Assembly: GCF_002939475.1 (NCBI RefSeq)
Contig: NZ_PKFQ01000001.1
Span: forward strand, 1,426,001-1,490,000
Length of the DNA: 64,000 bases
Direction: 5' to 3'
Origin: Streptomyces cinnamoneus
Lineage (GTDB): Bacteria; Actinomycetota; Actinomycetes; Streptomycetales; Streptomycetaceae
Positions 1-9,298 of the stretch are shown piece by piece (the first letter of the stretch is position 1; the number at the start of each line of letters is the position of its first letter). Below the pieces are notes generated by a model. The model was not told where the DNA came from and did not search any database. It saw only the letters and a program-made list of their open reading frames with translations. Both the position numbers and the translations under genes were made by a program.

Positions 1-804
<804 letters not shown>

Positions 805-808
<4 letters not shown>

Positions 809-1554
809 GCGGGAACGAGGAAAGGACAAGGGAATTGGACGCGCCGGAACACAGGCCCCTCATCGGTGTCACCACCTATCTGACCCGGGCGCGCTGGGGA
901 GTGGCCTGGGACCTGCCCGCCACCCTCCTGCCCGCCGCCTACCCGGCCTACGTCCAGCGGGCCGGCGGCCTCGCCGTGATGCTGCCGCCCGACGACCCGG
1001 CGTCCGCCGCGGCGGTCCTCCACCGCCTCGACGGCCTCGTCCTCGCCGGCGGCGAGGACCTGGACCCGGCCCTGTACGGCGCCCGCCCGCACCCCCGCGC
1101 CGGGACGCCCGTACCCGAGCGCGACCGCTGGGAACTGGCCCTGCTCGACGTCGCGCTGCGCCGCGGCCTGCCGGTGCTCGGCATCTGCCGGGGCATGCAG
1201 CTGATGAACGTCCACGCGGGAGGCACGCTCTGCCAGCACCTCCCCGACGAGGTGGGCCACGACCGCCACAACCCCGTCCCCGGCACCTTCACCGACCACA
1301 CGGTCACCCCGGTCCCGGGCACGCGGACCGCCGGCCTGCTGTCCGGCCCGCTGGCGGTGGCCACGCAGCACCACCAGTCCGTGGACCGCCTCGGCACCGG
1401 TCTCGTCGCGACCGCCCACGCCGAGGACGGCACCGTGGAGGCGCTGGAGTACCCGGGCAAGCCCTTCGCGCTGGCGGTGCAGTGGCATCCGGAGGCACGG
1501 GACGACCTGCGACTGGTGAGGGGACTCGTGCGGGCGGCCACGCGTGAGGCGTGA
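805..1554 (+). CDS. class I glutamine amidotransferase-like gamma-glutamyl hydrolase (peptidase C26)
   Basis: The product has 249 residues. The catalytic nucleophile Cys128 lies in GICRGMQ, and the His/Glu pair is His228/Glu230 in QWHPE. An N-terminal LIGVTTYL strand and LAGGEDLDPALYG are characteristic of PuuD-like gamma-glutamyl-GABA hydrolases. These cytoplasmic enzymes release glutamate from gamma-glutamylated amines. The start overlaps the permease stop by four bases. The pair therefore looks like part of an amine (ethanolamine/polyamine) utilisation operon whose upstream members, probably including a glutamine-synthetase-like enzyme, lie outside the window. The substrate is inferred from context. 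Confidence 0.85.
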
Positions 1555-1560
1555 CGGCCG

Positions 1561-2484
1561 TCAGCCGGCCGTCAGCCCCAGCAGGTCCCGGGCCGGCCCC
1601 GCGGGACGGTGTCCCGTCGGCCACACCGCCCGCAGCGCCCGGCGCAGGGAGAGCCCCGCCACGGGGATCTCCACCAGGCGCCGGGCGGCCAGCTCCTCCC
1701 CGATCGCCAGCTCGCTCAGCACCGACGGGCCCGCCCCGCCGACCACCGCCGCCTTCGCCGCCGTCGTCGACGCCAGCTCCAGCAGCGGCGCGGCCGGGCC
1801 GCCCGACCCCGCCAGCGCGGCGTCGAGGACCTGGCGGGTGCCCGAGCCGCGCTCGCGCAGGATCAACGGGGCGGCCGCCAGCTCCGCCACCTCCAGCGGC
1901 CCGCGGCGCCGTGCCCACGGGTGCCCCGGCGCCGTGACGACGACGAGCCGGTCGTGACCGATGACCGTCCCGTCCAGGCCGGACGGCACGTCCAGCCCCT
2001 CGACGAAGCCCAGGTCGGCCTCCCCCGACAGCAGCCGCTCCGCCACGGCGGCCGAGTTCCCCGCCAGCAGCGACACGGCCAGCCCCGGCCGCAGCGTGCG
2101 CAGCGCGACGAGCCAGCCGGGCAGCAGGTACTCCGCGATGGTCATGCTCGCGGCCACCCGCAGCCGCGAGTCACGGCGGGTCCGCAGCGCCTGCGCCCCC
2201 GCGTCGAACGCCTCGGCCGCCTCGACGACGCGCCGCGCCCAGTCGGTGACCAGCACCCCGGACGGGGTGAGCTGGGAGCCGCGCGGGGAGCGCTCGACGA
2301 GCGCGACGCCCAGCAACCGCTCCATGCTGCGCACCCGGCCGCTCGCCGCGGGCTGGGTGATGCCGAGCTCCCGCGCGGCCCGGCCGAGGCTGCCCAGCCG
2401 GGCGACGGCGAGCAGCAGCTCCAGCGACCCCAGGTCGGGGACCCGGTGCGCGAGCGGCGACGGCGGCTGCTCCCTGGCGCTCAT
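1561..2484 (-). CDS. LysR-family transcriptional regulator
   Basis: The protein has 307 residues. The N-terminal winged helix-turn-helix covers about residues 18-77 (ELLLAVARLGSLGRAARELG, ITQPAASGRVRSMERLLG), followed by a linker helix and a periplasmic-binding-protein-like effector domain. It is transcribed divergently from the TDT transporter 70 bases away. That is the usual arrangement for a LysR regulator and its target, so it probably controls the transporter and itself. Inverted TTATG/CATAA elements overlap its start codon (separate entry). The 3' end lies six bases from the stop of the convergent hydrolase gene. The effector is unknown. Confidence 0.9.
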   Translation of the reverse strand: MSAREQPPSPLAHRVPDLGSLELLLAVARLGSLGRAARELGITQPAASGRVRSMERLLGVALVERSPRGSQLTPSGVLVTDWARRVVEAAEAFDAGAQALRTRRDSRLRVAASMTIAEYLLPGWLVALRTLRPGLAVSLLAGNSAAVAERLLSGEADLGFVEGLDVPSGLDGTVIGHDRLVVVTAPGHPWARRRGPLEVAELAAAPLILRERGSGTRQVLDAALAGSGGPAAPLLELASTTAAKAAVVGGAGPSVLSELAIGEELAARRLVEIPVAGLSLRRALRAVWPTGHRPAGPARDLLGLTAG

Positions 2485-2508
2485 AACGCCAGCTTATGTC
2501 CTCATAGC
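2482..2508. promoter_or_regulatory. candidate LysR operator between regulator and TDT transporter
   Basis: CATAA and TTATG form a perfect dyad with a 7-base spacer (2482-2498). TTATG is followed by an imperfect partner CATAGC (2503-2508), giving alternating half-sites. The dyad includes the start codon complement of the LysR gene. Overlapping half-sites within a divergent intergenic region are typical of LysR operators. Binding itself is inferred. Confidence 0.45.
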
Positions 2509-2554
2509 ACCATGGTCCCTGGTGGGGGCGCGCTTGCGCGGCGACCGTGGAGAC

Positions 2555-3679
2555 ATGACCACCACGCGCTCGCACACCCCGCTCCGCCATCTGGGCCCCA
2601 ACTGGTACGCCACCGTCATGGGCACCGCGATCGTCGCGTCGGCGGGCGCGGCGCTGCCCGGGGACACCGGCGGGCTGCGCGGCGCGTTCGAAGCCGTCTG
2701 GGCCGTGGCGGCGCTGGCGCTCCTCGTCCTGCTCGCCGCCCGGGCCGTCCACTGGGCCCGCCACCCGGACCAGGCCAGACGGCACCTGGCCGACCCGGCC
2801 GTGGCGCCCTTCTACGGGTGTCTGGCCATGGCGCTGCTGGCCGTCGGCGGGGCCACCCTCTCCGTGGGCTCGGGCGTGATCGGCGCCGACGCCGCGGTCC
2901 GCGCCGACGCCGTCCTGTGGGTGACCGGCACCGTCGTCGGGCTCGGTGCCGCCTGCGCCGTCCCGTACCTGATGGTGACCCGGCACCGGGTGGCGCCGGG
3001 TGACGCCTCCCCCGTCTGGCTGCTGCCCGTGGTGGCCCCCATGGTCTCCGCCGCGCTCGGCCCCGCCCTCGTGCCGCACCTGCCCGCCGGGCAGTGGCGG
3101 GAGGCGATGCTGCTGGGCTGCTACGCGCTGTTCGGGGCGAGCCTGCTGGCGACGCTCGTCATCCTGCCGGTGGTCTTCTCCCGGCTCGTCCACCACGGGC
3201 CGCTGCCGCTCGCGCTGACGCCGACGCTGTTCCTCGTGCTCGGCCCGCTGGGCCAGTCCACCACCGCCGTGGGCAACCTCGCCGACGTCGCGCCGGGTGC
3301 CGTGGGGCAGCCGTACGCGCGGGCGATGGCCGGCTTCGCGGTCCTCTACGGCGCACCCGTGATCGGCTTCGCCCTGCTGTGGCTGGCCCTGGCCACGGCC
3401 CTGGTGGTCCGCGCCTTCCGGGGCGGCATGGGCTTCGCGATGACCTGGTGGGCCTTCACCTTCCCCCTCGGCACCTGCGTCACGGGCGCCGCCGGACTGG
3501 CCCGCCACACCGGGCTGGAGGCGTTCACGTGGCTGGCGGTCGGGCTGTACGCCGTGCTGGTGGCCGCCTGGGCCGTCGCGGGCGCCCGGACGCTGGCCGG
3601 GCTGCTCAGCGGCGGGCTGCTCGCAGCGCCGCGGCCAGCACCTGTGGCGCTCGGGTCAACGACGGTCCGTACCACGTGA
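2555..3679 (+). CDS. TDT-family (TehA/SLAC1-like) membrane transporter
   Basis: The product is about 374 residues with roughly ten hydrophobic helices. It opens with HLGPNWYATVMGTAIVAS, the family signature of tellurite-resistance/dicarboxylate (TDT) transporters related to TehA, Mae1 and SLAC1. Members move anions such as C4-dicarboxylates, sulfite or chloride; the substrate cannot be read here. The ATG at 2555 starts the family-like N-terminus; the upstream open frame is antisense to the LysR gene and is not used. The last 74 bases overlap the end of the convergent binding-protein gene. Confidence 0.85.
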   Translation: MTTTRSHTPLRHLGPNWYATVMGTAIVASAGAALPGDTGGLRGAFEAVWAVAALALLVLLAARAVHWARHPDQARRHLADPAVAPFYGCLAMALLAVGGATLSVGSGVIGADAAVRADAVLWVTGTVVGLGAACAVPYLMVTRHRVAPGDASPVWLLPVVAPMVSAALGPALVPHLPAGQWREAMLLGCYALFGASLLATLVILPVVFSRLVHHGPLPLALTPTLFLVLGPLGQSTTAVGNLADVAPGAVGQPYARAMAGFAVLYGAPVIGFALLWLALATALVVRAFRGGMGFAMTWWAFTFPLGTCVTGAAGLARHTGLEAFTWLAVGLYAVLVAAWAVAGARTLAGLLSGGLLAAPRPAPVALGSTTVRTT

Positions 3680-4355
3680 GGTGGCGGCCGCTGACCAGCG
3701 CGCACGGCAGGCCGGGGAACGCCTCCGGCCCGTCGTCGCGCGTGAAGCGGTAGGGCTCGTCGGGGAGCACGACCAGCTCCGCGCCGCAGGCGTTCAGCTC
3801 GTCGAGGGGGACGCGCGGGTAGCGTTCGGCGTGCCCGGCGTGGACGTTGGCCACGCCGAGACGGGCCAGCAGGTCGCCGGCGAAGGTGTCGCTGCCGAGG
3901 ACCATCCAGGGTCTGCGCCACACGGGCACGACGGCCCGCAGCAGGGGCCCGGGGGCGCTCACGTCCCGCCAAGCGTCGCGCGCGTCGGACAGCCACGCGG
4001 GCGGGCGCAGCCCGCAGCCGCGCACGAGGACCCGCTCCAGTTCCCTGAACGCCTGGTCCAGCGTGCGGATCCCGGTGACCATGACGTCCAGTCCCGCGGC
4101 GCGCAGGGCGGCGAGGTCGGGCGCCCGGTTCTCCTCCTCGTTGGCGACGACGAGGTCGGGGGCGAGCGCCACGACACGGGCCACGTCGGGGTTCTTGGTG
4201 CCGCCGATCCGTACGACGTCGAGCCCGGCGGGCTCCTCGCACCAGTTCGTGGCCCCCACGAGCAGCCCGGGCTCCGTGACGGCCACGGCCTCGGTCAGCG
4301 AGGGCACGAGGGAGACGACACGGCGTACGGCGGGACGGCCGCTCAGCGAGCTCAC
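3606..4355 (-). CDS. helical-backbone metal receptor (BtuF-like) without signal peptide
   Basis: The 249-residue protein has the two-lobed fold of class III solute-binding proteins. RRVVSLVPSLTEAVAV, IGGTKNPDVARVVALAPDLV and NEEENR match cobalamin-binding BtuF-like proteins of the periplasmic-binding family. There is no signal peptide or lipobox in front of MSSLSGRPAVRRVVSL, so it appears cytoplasmic. No ABC permease or ATPase for cobalamin or siderophore is adjacent. A role in binding a metal complex inside the cell is possible but unproven. Its 3' end overlaps the convergent TDT gene by 74 bases. Confidence 0.75.
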   Translation of the reverse strand: MSSLSGRPAVRRVVSLVPSLTEAVAVTEPGLLVGATNWCEEPAGLDVVRIGGTKNPDVARVVALAPDLVVANEEENRAPDLAALRAAGLDVMVTGIRTLDQAFRELERVLVRGCGLRPPAWLSDARDAWRDVSAPGPLLRAVVPVWRRPWMVLGSDTFAGDLLARLGVANVHAGHAERYPRVPLDELNACGAELVVLPDEPYRFTRDDGPEAFPGLPCALVSGRHLTWYGPSLTRAPQVLAAALRAARR

Positions 4356-4386
4356 CGCCCCACCGTACGCCCGGTCGCGCGGACGG

Positions 4387-6201
4387 TCAGCCGGTGACGG
4401 GCGCCAGTTTGTCGATCAGGCCCGGGCGGGCGTCCAGCCAACGGCGGGCGGAGTCCTTCTCCTTGCCCTTGCCGCCCTTCTGGACCGCGGCCTCCAGGGA
4501 GGACAGGTCCGCCTCGGACATCTTGAAGTTCTTCAGCCACCCGGCGACGCGGGGGAAGTCGCGGGCGAAGTCCTTCTTGCCGACGGCGTGGATCTGCTCG
4601 CCCTCGCCCCAGGCGCCCTTGGGGTCCTTGAGCTTCTTCAGGTCGTAGGTGCCGTACGCCCAGTGCGGGGACCACAGGGTCGTGACGATCGGCTGCTTCT
4701 TCTTGATGGCCCGGTCCAGCTCGGCGAGCATCGTGGACGTGGAGGACGAGACGACCTTGTACTCGCCGTCCAGGCCGTACTCCTTGAGGACCTTGTCGTT
4801 GAGCTTGCCCATCATGCCGGCGCTCGACTCGATGCCGACGATCTTCCCGCCGAACGTTCCGGCCTTGCCCTTGAGGTCCGCCAGGGAGTCGACGTCCTTG
4901 ACGTAGGAGGGAACGGTCAGTTCCAGGGACGTGGGCCCGTACCAGGCGCCGAGGTCGGCGAGCTTGTCGCCGTAGCGTTCCATGTACTGCTGGTGCGTGG
5001 TGGGCAGCCAGGCGTCGAACTGGACGTCCATCTGGCCCTGGGCGAGGGCGGTGTAGAGGGGGCCCGGGTCGAGCTGCTTGACGTCCGGCTTGTAGCCGCG
5101 GTCCTCCAGGATGTTCTGCCAGAGGTAGGTGGAGGCGACGGCCTCGTCCCAGGGGAAGTAGCCGAGCTTCATCCGCTGGCCCTGTCCGACGTTCTCACCG
5201 GCCGCGACGGCCTGCCGTCCGCCGTCCCCGCCGACGAGCTGCACGCCGCCCGCGACGAGCGCGAGGACGACGACGCCGACGGTGGCCACGGCCGTGCCCG
5301 GCCGGTAGCGGAGGACCTTGGCGGAGGCGAGGCCGCGGGCGGGGGCGGCCTCCTTGGCGGAGGCGCGGCGGCCCAGCGGGGAGACCCGCTTGCCGAGCGC
5401 GCCGGTCATCCGGTCCAGGTACATGGCGAGGACGACGACGGCCAGGCCGCTCTCGACGCCGCCGCCGATGTCGACCTGGGTGACGGCCGCGTACACCGAC
5501 TCGCCGAGACCTCCGGCGCCGGCCATGCCGGCGATGACGACCATGGACAGCGCCAGCATGATGACCTGGTTGACGCCGGCCATGATCGTGGGCAGGGCGA
5601 GGGGCAGCTGGACGCGGGTGAGGGTGTGGCGCGGGGTGGTGCCGAAGGCCCGGGCGGCCTCGACGAGTTCGGCGTCGACCTGGCGGATGCCCAGCTCGGT
5701 CATGCGGACGCCGGGGGGCATCGAGAAGACGATGGTGGCGATCAGGCCCGGCATGGGGCCGATCGAGAAGAACATCACGCCGGGGATCAGGTAGACGAAG
5801 GCGGGCATCGTCTGCATGACGTCCAGGACGGGCCGCAGCACCGCGCTCACCCGCCGGTCGCGGGCCGCCCAGATGCCCAGGGGCACGGCGAGGACGAGCG
5901 TGATGACGCTGGCGACGAGGATGAGCGAGAGCGTCGCCGTCGCCCGGTCCCACAGGCCGAACGAGTCGATGAGCGCCAGGCCCGCGAAGGCGAGCACGGC
6001 GGCGGGCAGGCCCCGCAGCCACCAGGCGACGACGGCGAGGATGCCGGCCATGAGCAGCGCGTCGGGGGCGCCGAGGGTGGCGTTGACACCGTCGTACATG
6101 CCGCTCAGGACGGTGTTGACGGCGTCGAAGAGCCAGGAGAGGTGGGCCTGGAGCCAGGAGACGGCGTGCTCGGCCCAGCCACCGAGGTTGATCCTAGGCA
6201 C
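4387..6201 (-). CDS. glycine betaine/choline-type ABC transporter, fused permease and substrate-binding protein
   Basis: The 604-residue protein is a fusion. Residues 1 to about 290 are an inner-membrane permease with the EAA loop (ARAFGTTPRHTLTRVQLP, LALPTIMAG). After a further membrane segment, the C-terminal half is an OpuAC-type binding domain (KLGYFPWDEAVASTYLW, PTTHQQYMERYGDKL). Such fusions import quaternary ammonium osmoprotectants, with the binding domain outside the membrane. It is the second gene of a two-gene operon: its ATG lies inside the last codons of the ATPase gene, an 8-base overlap. It probably serves osmoprotection or choline/betaine uptake. Confidence 0.9.
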   Translation of the reverse strand: MPRINLGGWAEHAVSWLQAHLSWLFDAVNTVLSGMYDGVNATLGAPDALLMAGILAVVAWWLRGLPAAVLAFAGLALIDSFGLWDRATATLSLILVASVITLVLAVPLGIWAARDRRVSAVLRPVLDVMQTMPAFVYLIPGVMFFSIGPMPGLIATIVFSMPPGVRMTELGIRQVDAELVEAARAFGTTPRHTLTRVQLPLALPTIMAGVNQVIMLALSMVVIAGMAGAGGLGESVYAAVTQVDIGGGVESGLAVVVLAMYLDRMTGALGKRVSPLGRRASAKEAAPARGLASAKVLRYRPGTAVATVGVVVLALVAGGVQLVGGDGGRQAVAAGENVGQGQRMKLGYFPWDEAVASTYLWQNILEDRGYKPDVKQLDPGPLYTALAQGQMDVQFDAWLPTTHQQYMERYGDKLADLGAWYGPTSLELTVPSYVKDVDSLADLKGKAGTFGGKIVGIESSAGMMGKLNDKVLKEYGLDGEYKVVSSSTSTMLAELDRAIKKKQPIVTTLWSPHWAYGTYDLKKLKDPKGAWGEGEQIHAVGKKDFARDFPRVAGWLKNFKMSEADLSSLEAAVQKGGKGKEKDSARRWLDARPGLIDKLAPVTG

Positions 6202-7267
6202 GGGCGGTCACCTCCCCCTCGGTCTTCGCCGCTTCGGGCGCGGCTCCGCCCGGCTGCGGCGCCTCGCCCAGGGCCGCGAGCATCCGGTCGCGGGTGACGA
6301 CGCCGGCCAGCTCGCCGTCCTCGCCGGTGACGGCGACGGGGGCGTCGCTGAGCGAGAAGGGGGTGAACAGCTCGGAGACGGGCGTCGCGGTGCCGACGGC
6401 CGTGGTGCCCTCCGGCACGCCGGCCGGCTCGTCCATGATCGAACCGGCGGTGAGCACCCGGGAGCGGTCGACGTCCTGGATGAAGGAGGCGACGTAGTCG
6501 TTCGCGGGGCGGACCAGGATGTCCTCGGCGGTGCCGTTCTGGACGATCCGGCCGTCCCGCATCACGGCGATGCGGTCGCCGAGGCGCATGGCCTCGTTGA
6601 GGTCGTGGGTGATGAACACGATGGTCTTCTTGAGCCGCTTCTGGAGGTCCAGCAGCTGGTCCTGCATGTCGCGGCGGATCAGGGGGTCCAGGGCGCTGAA
6701 CGACTCGTCCATCAGCAGCAGGTCCGCGTCGGTGGCGAGCGCGCGGGCGAGGCCGACGCGCTGCTGCATGCCGCCGGAGAGCTCGTCGGGCCAGGAGGTC
6801 TCCCAGCCCTTGAGACCGGCCAGCTCCAGGGCCTGGGCGGCGCGCTCCTCACGCTCGGCGCGGGGCAGGCCGCGCACCTCCAGGCCGTAGGCGGCGTTCT
6901 CCAGCACGCTGCGGTGCGGGAACAGCGCGAAGTGCTGGAAGACCATGCTGATGTTCCGCGAGCGGACGTCGCGCAGCTCGGCCGGGGTCAGGGCGGTCAG
7001 GTCCCGCCCGTCGTAGAGGACGCGTCCGGCGGTGGGGTCCGACAGGCCGTTGAGCATGCGCAGCAGCGTGGACTTGCCGGATCCCGACAGTCCCATCACG
7101 ACGAAGATCTGGCCGGCCTCGACCTCGAACGACGCGTCGATGACCGCCGCGGTGGTGCCGTCCGCGCGCAGCTCGTCACGGTCTGCGCCGTCCTTGAGTC
7201 GCTGGACGGCGGCTTCGGGTCGTCTGCCGAACACCTTGTAGAGATGCTCGGCCTTCAGCCTGGACAC
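6194..7267 (-). CDS. glycine betaine/proline-type ABC transporter ATP-binding protein with CBS domain
   Basis: From the GTG at 7267 the protein has 357 residues. A GAGAGG Shine-Dalgarno sits five bases upstream of this GTG. The longer upstream ATG lacks such a site and adds a non-family extension. Walker A is residues 59-67 (GLSGSGKST), the signature is LSGGMQQRVGLARAL, and Walker B is LLLMDESFSALD. The EHLYKVFGRRPEAAV opening is typical of ProV/OpuAA. A C-terminal CBS region (about 285-345) is the ionic-strength sensor in relatives. It powers the fused permease/binding protein encoded directly downstream. Confidence 0.92.
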   Translation of the reverse strand: MSRLKAEHLYKVFGRRPEAAVQRLKDGADRDELRADGTTAAVIDASFEVEAGQIFVVMGLSGSGKSTLLRMLNGLSDPTAGRVLYDGRDLTALTPAELRDVRSRNISMVFQHFALFPHRSVLENAAYGLEVRGLPRAEREERAAQALELAGLKGWETSWPDELSGGMQQRVGLARALATDADLLLMDESFSALDPLIRRDMQDQLLDLQKRLKKTIVFITHDLNEAMRLGDRIAVMRDGRIVQNGTAEDILVRPANDYVASFIQDVDRSRVLTAGSIMDEPAGVPEGTTAVGTATPVSELFTPFSLSDAPVAVTGEDGELAGVVTRDRMLAALGEAPQPGGAAPEAAKTEGEVTARA

Positions 7268-7422
7268 ATAAACCTCTCGGGTCGAACTACGGACCGCCTC
7301 CCCCTCCCCTGGCGGGTCCACTCCGGCGTCGCGCCTGCCCCGGGTCATCCCGGGCAAACGGAACGTGATCCGCTTCACATTCCGGCGGGGTGGTTGTCAG
7401 TGCGGTGCGGCATGATCGGTCC

Positions 7423-8343
7423 GTGACCCGACGCCTGATGCTCCTCGACACCGCCTCCCTGTACTTCCGCGCCTATTTCGGGGTGCCGGAATCGGTGAAG
7501 GCCCCGGACGGCACGCCCGTGAACGCGGTGCGCGGCCTGCTGGACTTCATCGCCCGCCTGGTCCAGGACCACCACCCCGACGACCTGGTGGCCTGCATGG
7601 ACTTCGACTGGCGCCCGCAGTGGCGGGTGGAGCTGATCCCCTCCTACAAGGCGCACCGGGTGGCGGACGAGGTCGTGGGGGCTCCGGACGAGGAGGAGAC
7701 GCCGGACACGCTCTCCCCGCAGGTCCCGGTGATCGAGAGCGTGCTGGACGCGCTCGGCATCGCCCGCGTGGGAGCCGTGGGGTACGAGGCCGACGACGTG
7801 ATCGGCACGCTGGCCGGGCGGTCCGCGGGCCCGGTCGACATCGTCACCGGCGACCGCGACCTCTACCAGCTGGTGGACGACCGCCGCGGGGTGCGGGTGC
7901 TGTATCCGGTCAAGGGCGTCGGCACGCTCCAGGTGGTCGACGAGGCGGTGCTGCGGGAGAAGTACGGGGTGGACGGCCCCGGCTACGCCGATTTGGCCCT
8001 GCTGCGCGGCGACCCCAGCGACGGGCTGCCGGGCGTGCCCGGCATCGGCGAGAAGACGGCGGCCAAGCTGCTGGCGTCCTTCGGCGACCTCGCCGGGATC
8101 ATGGCTGCGGTCGACGACCCGGCGACGAAGCTGAGCCCGGCGCAGCGCAGGCGGCTGGACGAGGCCCGCCCCTATCTGGCGGTGGCGCCGAAGGTGGTGC
8201 GGGTGGCCTCCGACGTGCCGCTGGCCCCGTTCGACGCGGCCCTGCCGGCGGCGCCGCGCGACGCCGAGGCGCTCGACGCGCTGGCCGGACGCTGGGGGCT
8301 GGGCGGGTCGTTGCAGCGTTTGCTCACCGCCCTCGAACGATGA
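7423..8343 (+). CDS. 5'-3' exonuclease (Rv2090-like, Pol I 5' nuclease family)
   Basis: The product has about 306 residues from the GTG at 7423; an ATG at 7438 is an alternative. LMLLDTASLYFRAYFG, YEADDVIGTLA and VTGDRDLYQLV carry the acidic metal-binding residues of the FEN/Pol I 5' nuclease family. GVPGIGEKTAAKLL is the helix-hairpin-helix (H3TH) DNA-binding motif. It has no polymerase domain, so it is a stand-alone flap nuclease acting in DNA replication or repair. Its position next to the helicase/tat/paf block matches Rv2090 in M. tuberculosis. It is transcribed divergently from the ABC operon. Confidence 0.9.
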   Translation: MTRRLMLLDTASLYFRAYFGVPESVKAPDGTPVNAVRGLLDFIARLVQDHHPDDLVACMDFDWRPQWRVELIPSYKAHRVADEVVGAPDEEETPDTLSPQVPVIESVLDALGIARVGAVGYEADDVIGTLAGRSAGPVDIVTGDRDLYQLVDDRRGVRVLYPVKGVGTLQVVDEAVLREKYGVDGPGYADLALLRGDPSDGLPGVPGIGEKTAAKLLASFGDLAGIMAAVDDPATKLSPAQRRRLDEARPYLAVAPKVVRVASDVPLAPFDAALPAAPRDAEALDALAGRWGLGGSLQRLLTALER

Positions 8344-8347
8344 CCTG

Positions 8348-8366
8348 TTAGGTTAGGCAGACCTAA
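8348..8366. promoter_or_regulatory. iron box (DmdR/IdeR-type operator)
   Basis: TTAGGTTAGGCAGACCTAA matches the 19-base actinobacterial iron-box consensus TTAGGTTAGGCTAACCTAA at 17 positions. It lies five bases after the exonuclease stop and 30 bases before the siderophore-interacting protein start. In Streptomyces, DmdR1 bound to Fe2+ represses genes behind such boxes, so the next gene should be induced by iron starvation. Confidence 0.85.
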
Positions 8367-8395
8367 CTTTTATCAGGGGATCAGGGGAGACAGCC

Positions 8396-9253
8396 ATGGC
8401 AGACCGTCCGGCACGCAAGGGACCCCGGCTCAACCGCGCCCGGGTGCTCCGCACCGAGCGGCTGACACCGCACATGGTGCGCGTGGTCCTCGGCGGCGAG
8501 GCCCTCGCGGACTTCGGCGCCGGCGAGCACACCGACCACTACGTCAAGCTGCTCTTCCCGCTGGAGGACGTGACCTACCCCGAGCCGTTCGACATCGAGG
8601 CCGTCCGCCGCGACATGCCCCGCGACCAGTGGCCCCGGACGCGGACGTACACGGTGCGCTCCTTCGACCGAGAGGCCCGCGAGCTGGCCGTCGACTTCGT
8701 GATCCACGGCGACGAGGGCCTCGCCGGGCCGTGGGCCGCCCGGGTCCGGCCGGGCGAGGAGGTCCTCTTCCTCGGCCCCGGCGGCGCCTACGCCCCCGAC
8801 CCGGCCGCCGACTGGCACCTGCTGGTGGGCGACGAGAGCGCCCTGCCCGCGATCGCCGCGTCCCTGGAGCGCGTCCCCGAGGGTGCACTCGTCCACGCCT
8901 TCGTCGAGGTCGCGGACGCCGGCGAGGAGCAGAAGCTCCAGCTGCCCGCCGGCGTGGAGGTCACCTGGCTGCACCGCGCGGACCGTCCCGTCGGCGCCGC
9001 CCTCGTCGAGGCGGTGCGCTCGCTCGACTTCCCCGCCGGCGACGTGCACGCCTTCGTGCACGGCGAGGCCGGCTTCGTGAAGGAGCTGCGCCGCCACCTG
9101 CGCATGGAGCGCGAGCTGCCGCGCGAGCGGCTGTCGATCTCCGGCTACTGGCGCCGGGGGCACGACGAGGACGGCTGGCAGGCGTCCAAGCGCGAGTGGA
9201 ACCAGCAGGTCGAGGCCGAGCAGGAGAGCGGCCCGGCGGGCACCGCGGCCTGA
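8396..9253 (+). CDS. siderophore-interacting protein (flavin-dependent ferric-siderophore reductase)
   Basis: The protein has 285 residues, normal for the family. It has an N-terminal FAD-binding barrel with RTYTVR at residues 83-88 (the RxYT flavin motif) and a C-terminal SIP nucleotide-binding domain ending with AGFVKELRRHLRMERELPRERLSISGYW. Family members such as ViuB and YqjH release iron from imported ferric siderophores by reduction in the cytoplasm. The ATG at 8396 has GGGGAGA upstream. An iron box directly precedes it. No siderophore synthesis or uptake gene is adjacent, so it probably acts on xenosiderophores or on siderophores encoded elsewhere. Confidence 0.92.
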   Translation: MADRPARKGPRLNRARVLRTERLTPHMVRVVLGGEALADFGAGEHTDHYVKLLFPLEDVTYPEPFDIEAVRRDMPRDQWPRTRTYTVRSFDREARELAVDFVIHGDEGLAGPWAARVRPGEEVLFLGPGGAYAPDPAADWHLLVGDESALPAIAASLERVPEGALVHAFVEVADAGEEQKLQLPAGVEVTWLHRADRPVGAALVEAVRSLDFPAGDVHAFVHGEAGFVKELRRHLRMERELPRERLSISGYWRRGHDEDGWQASKREWNQQVEAEQESGPAGTAA

Positions 9254-9298
9254 CCCTCGCCCCCGGAGCGGCGGGCCGCCGCGGATAGGGTCGGGCCC

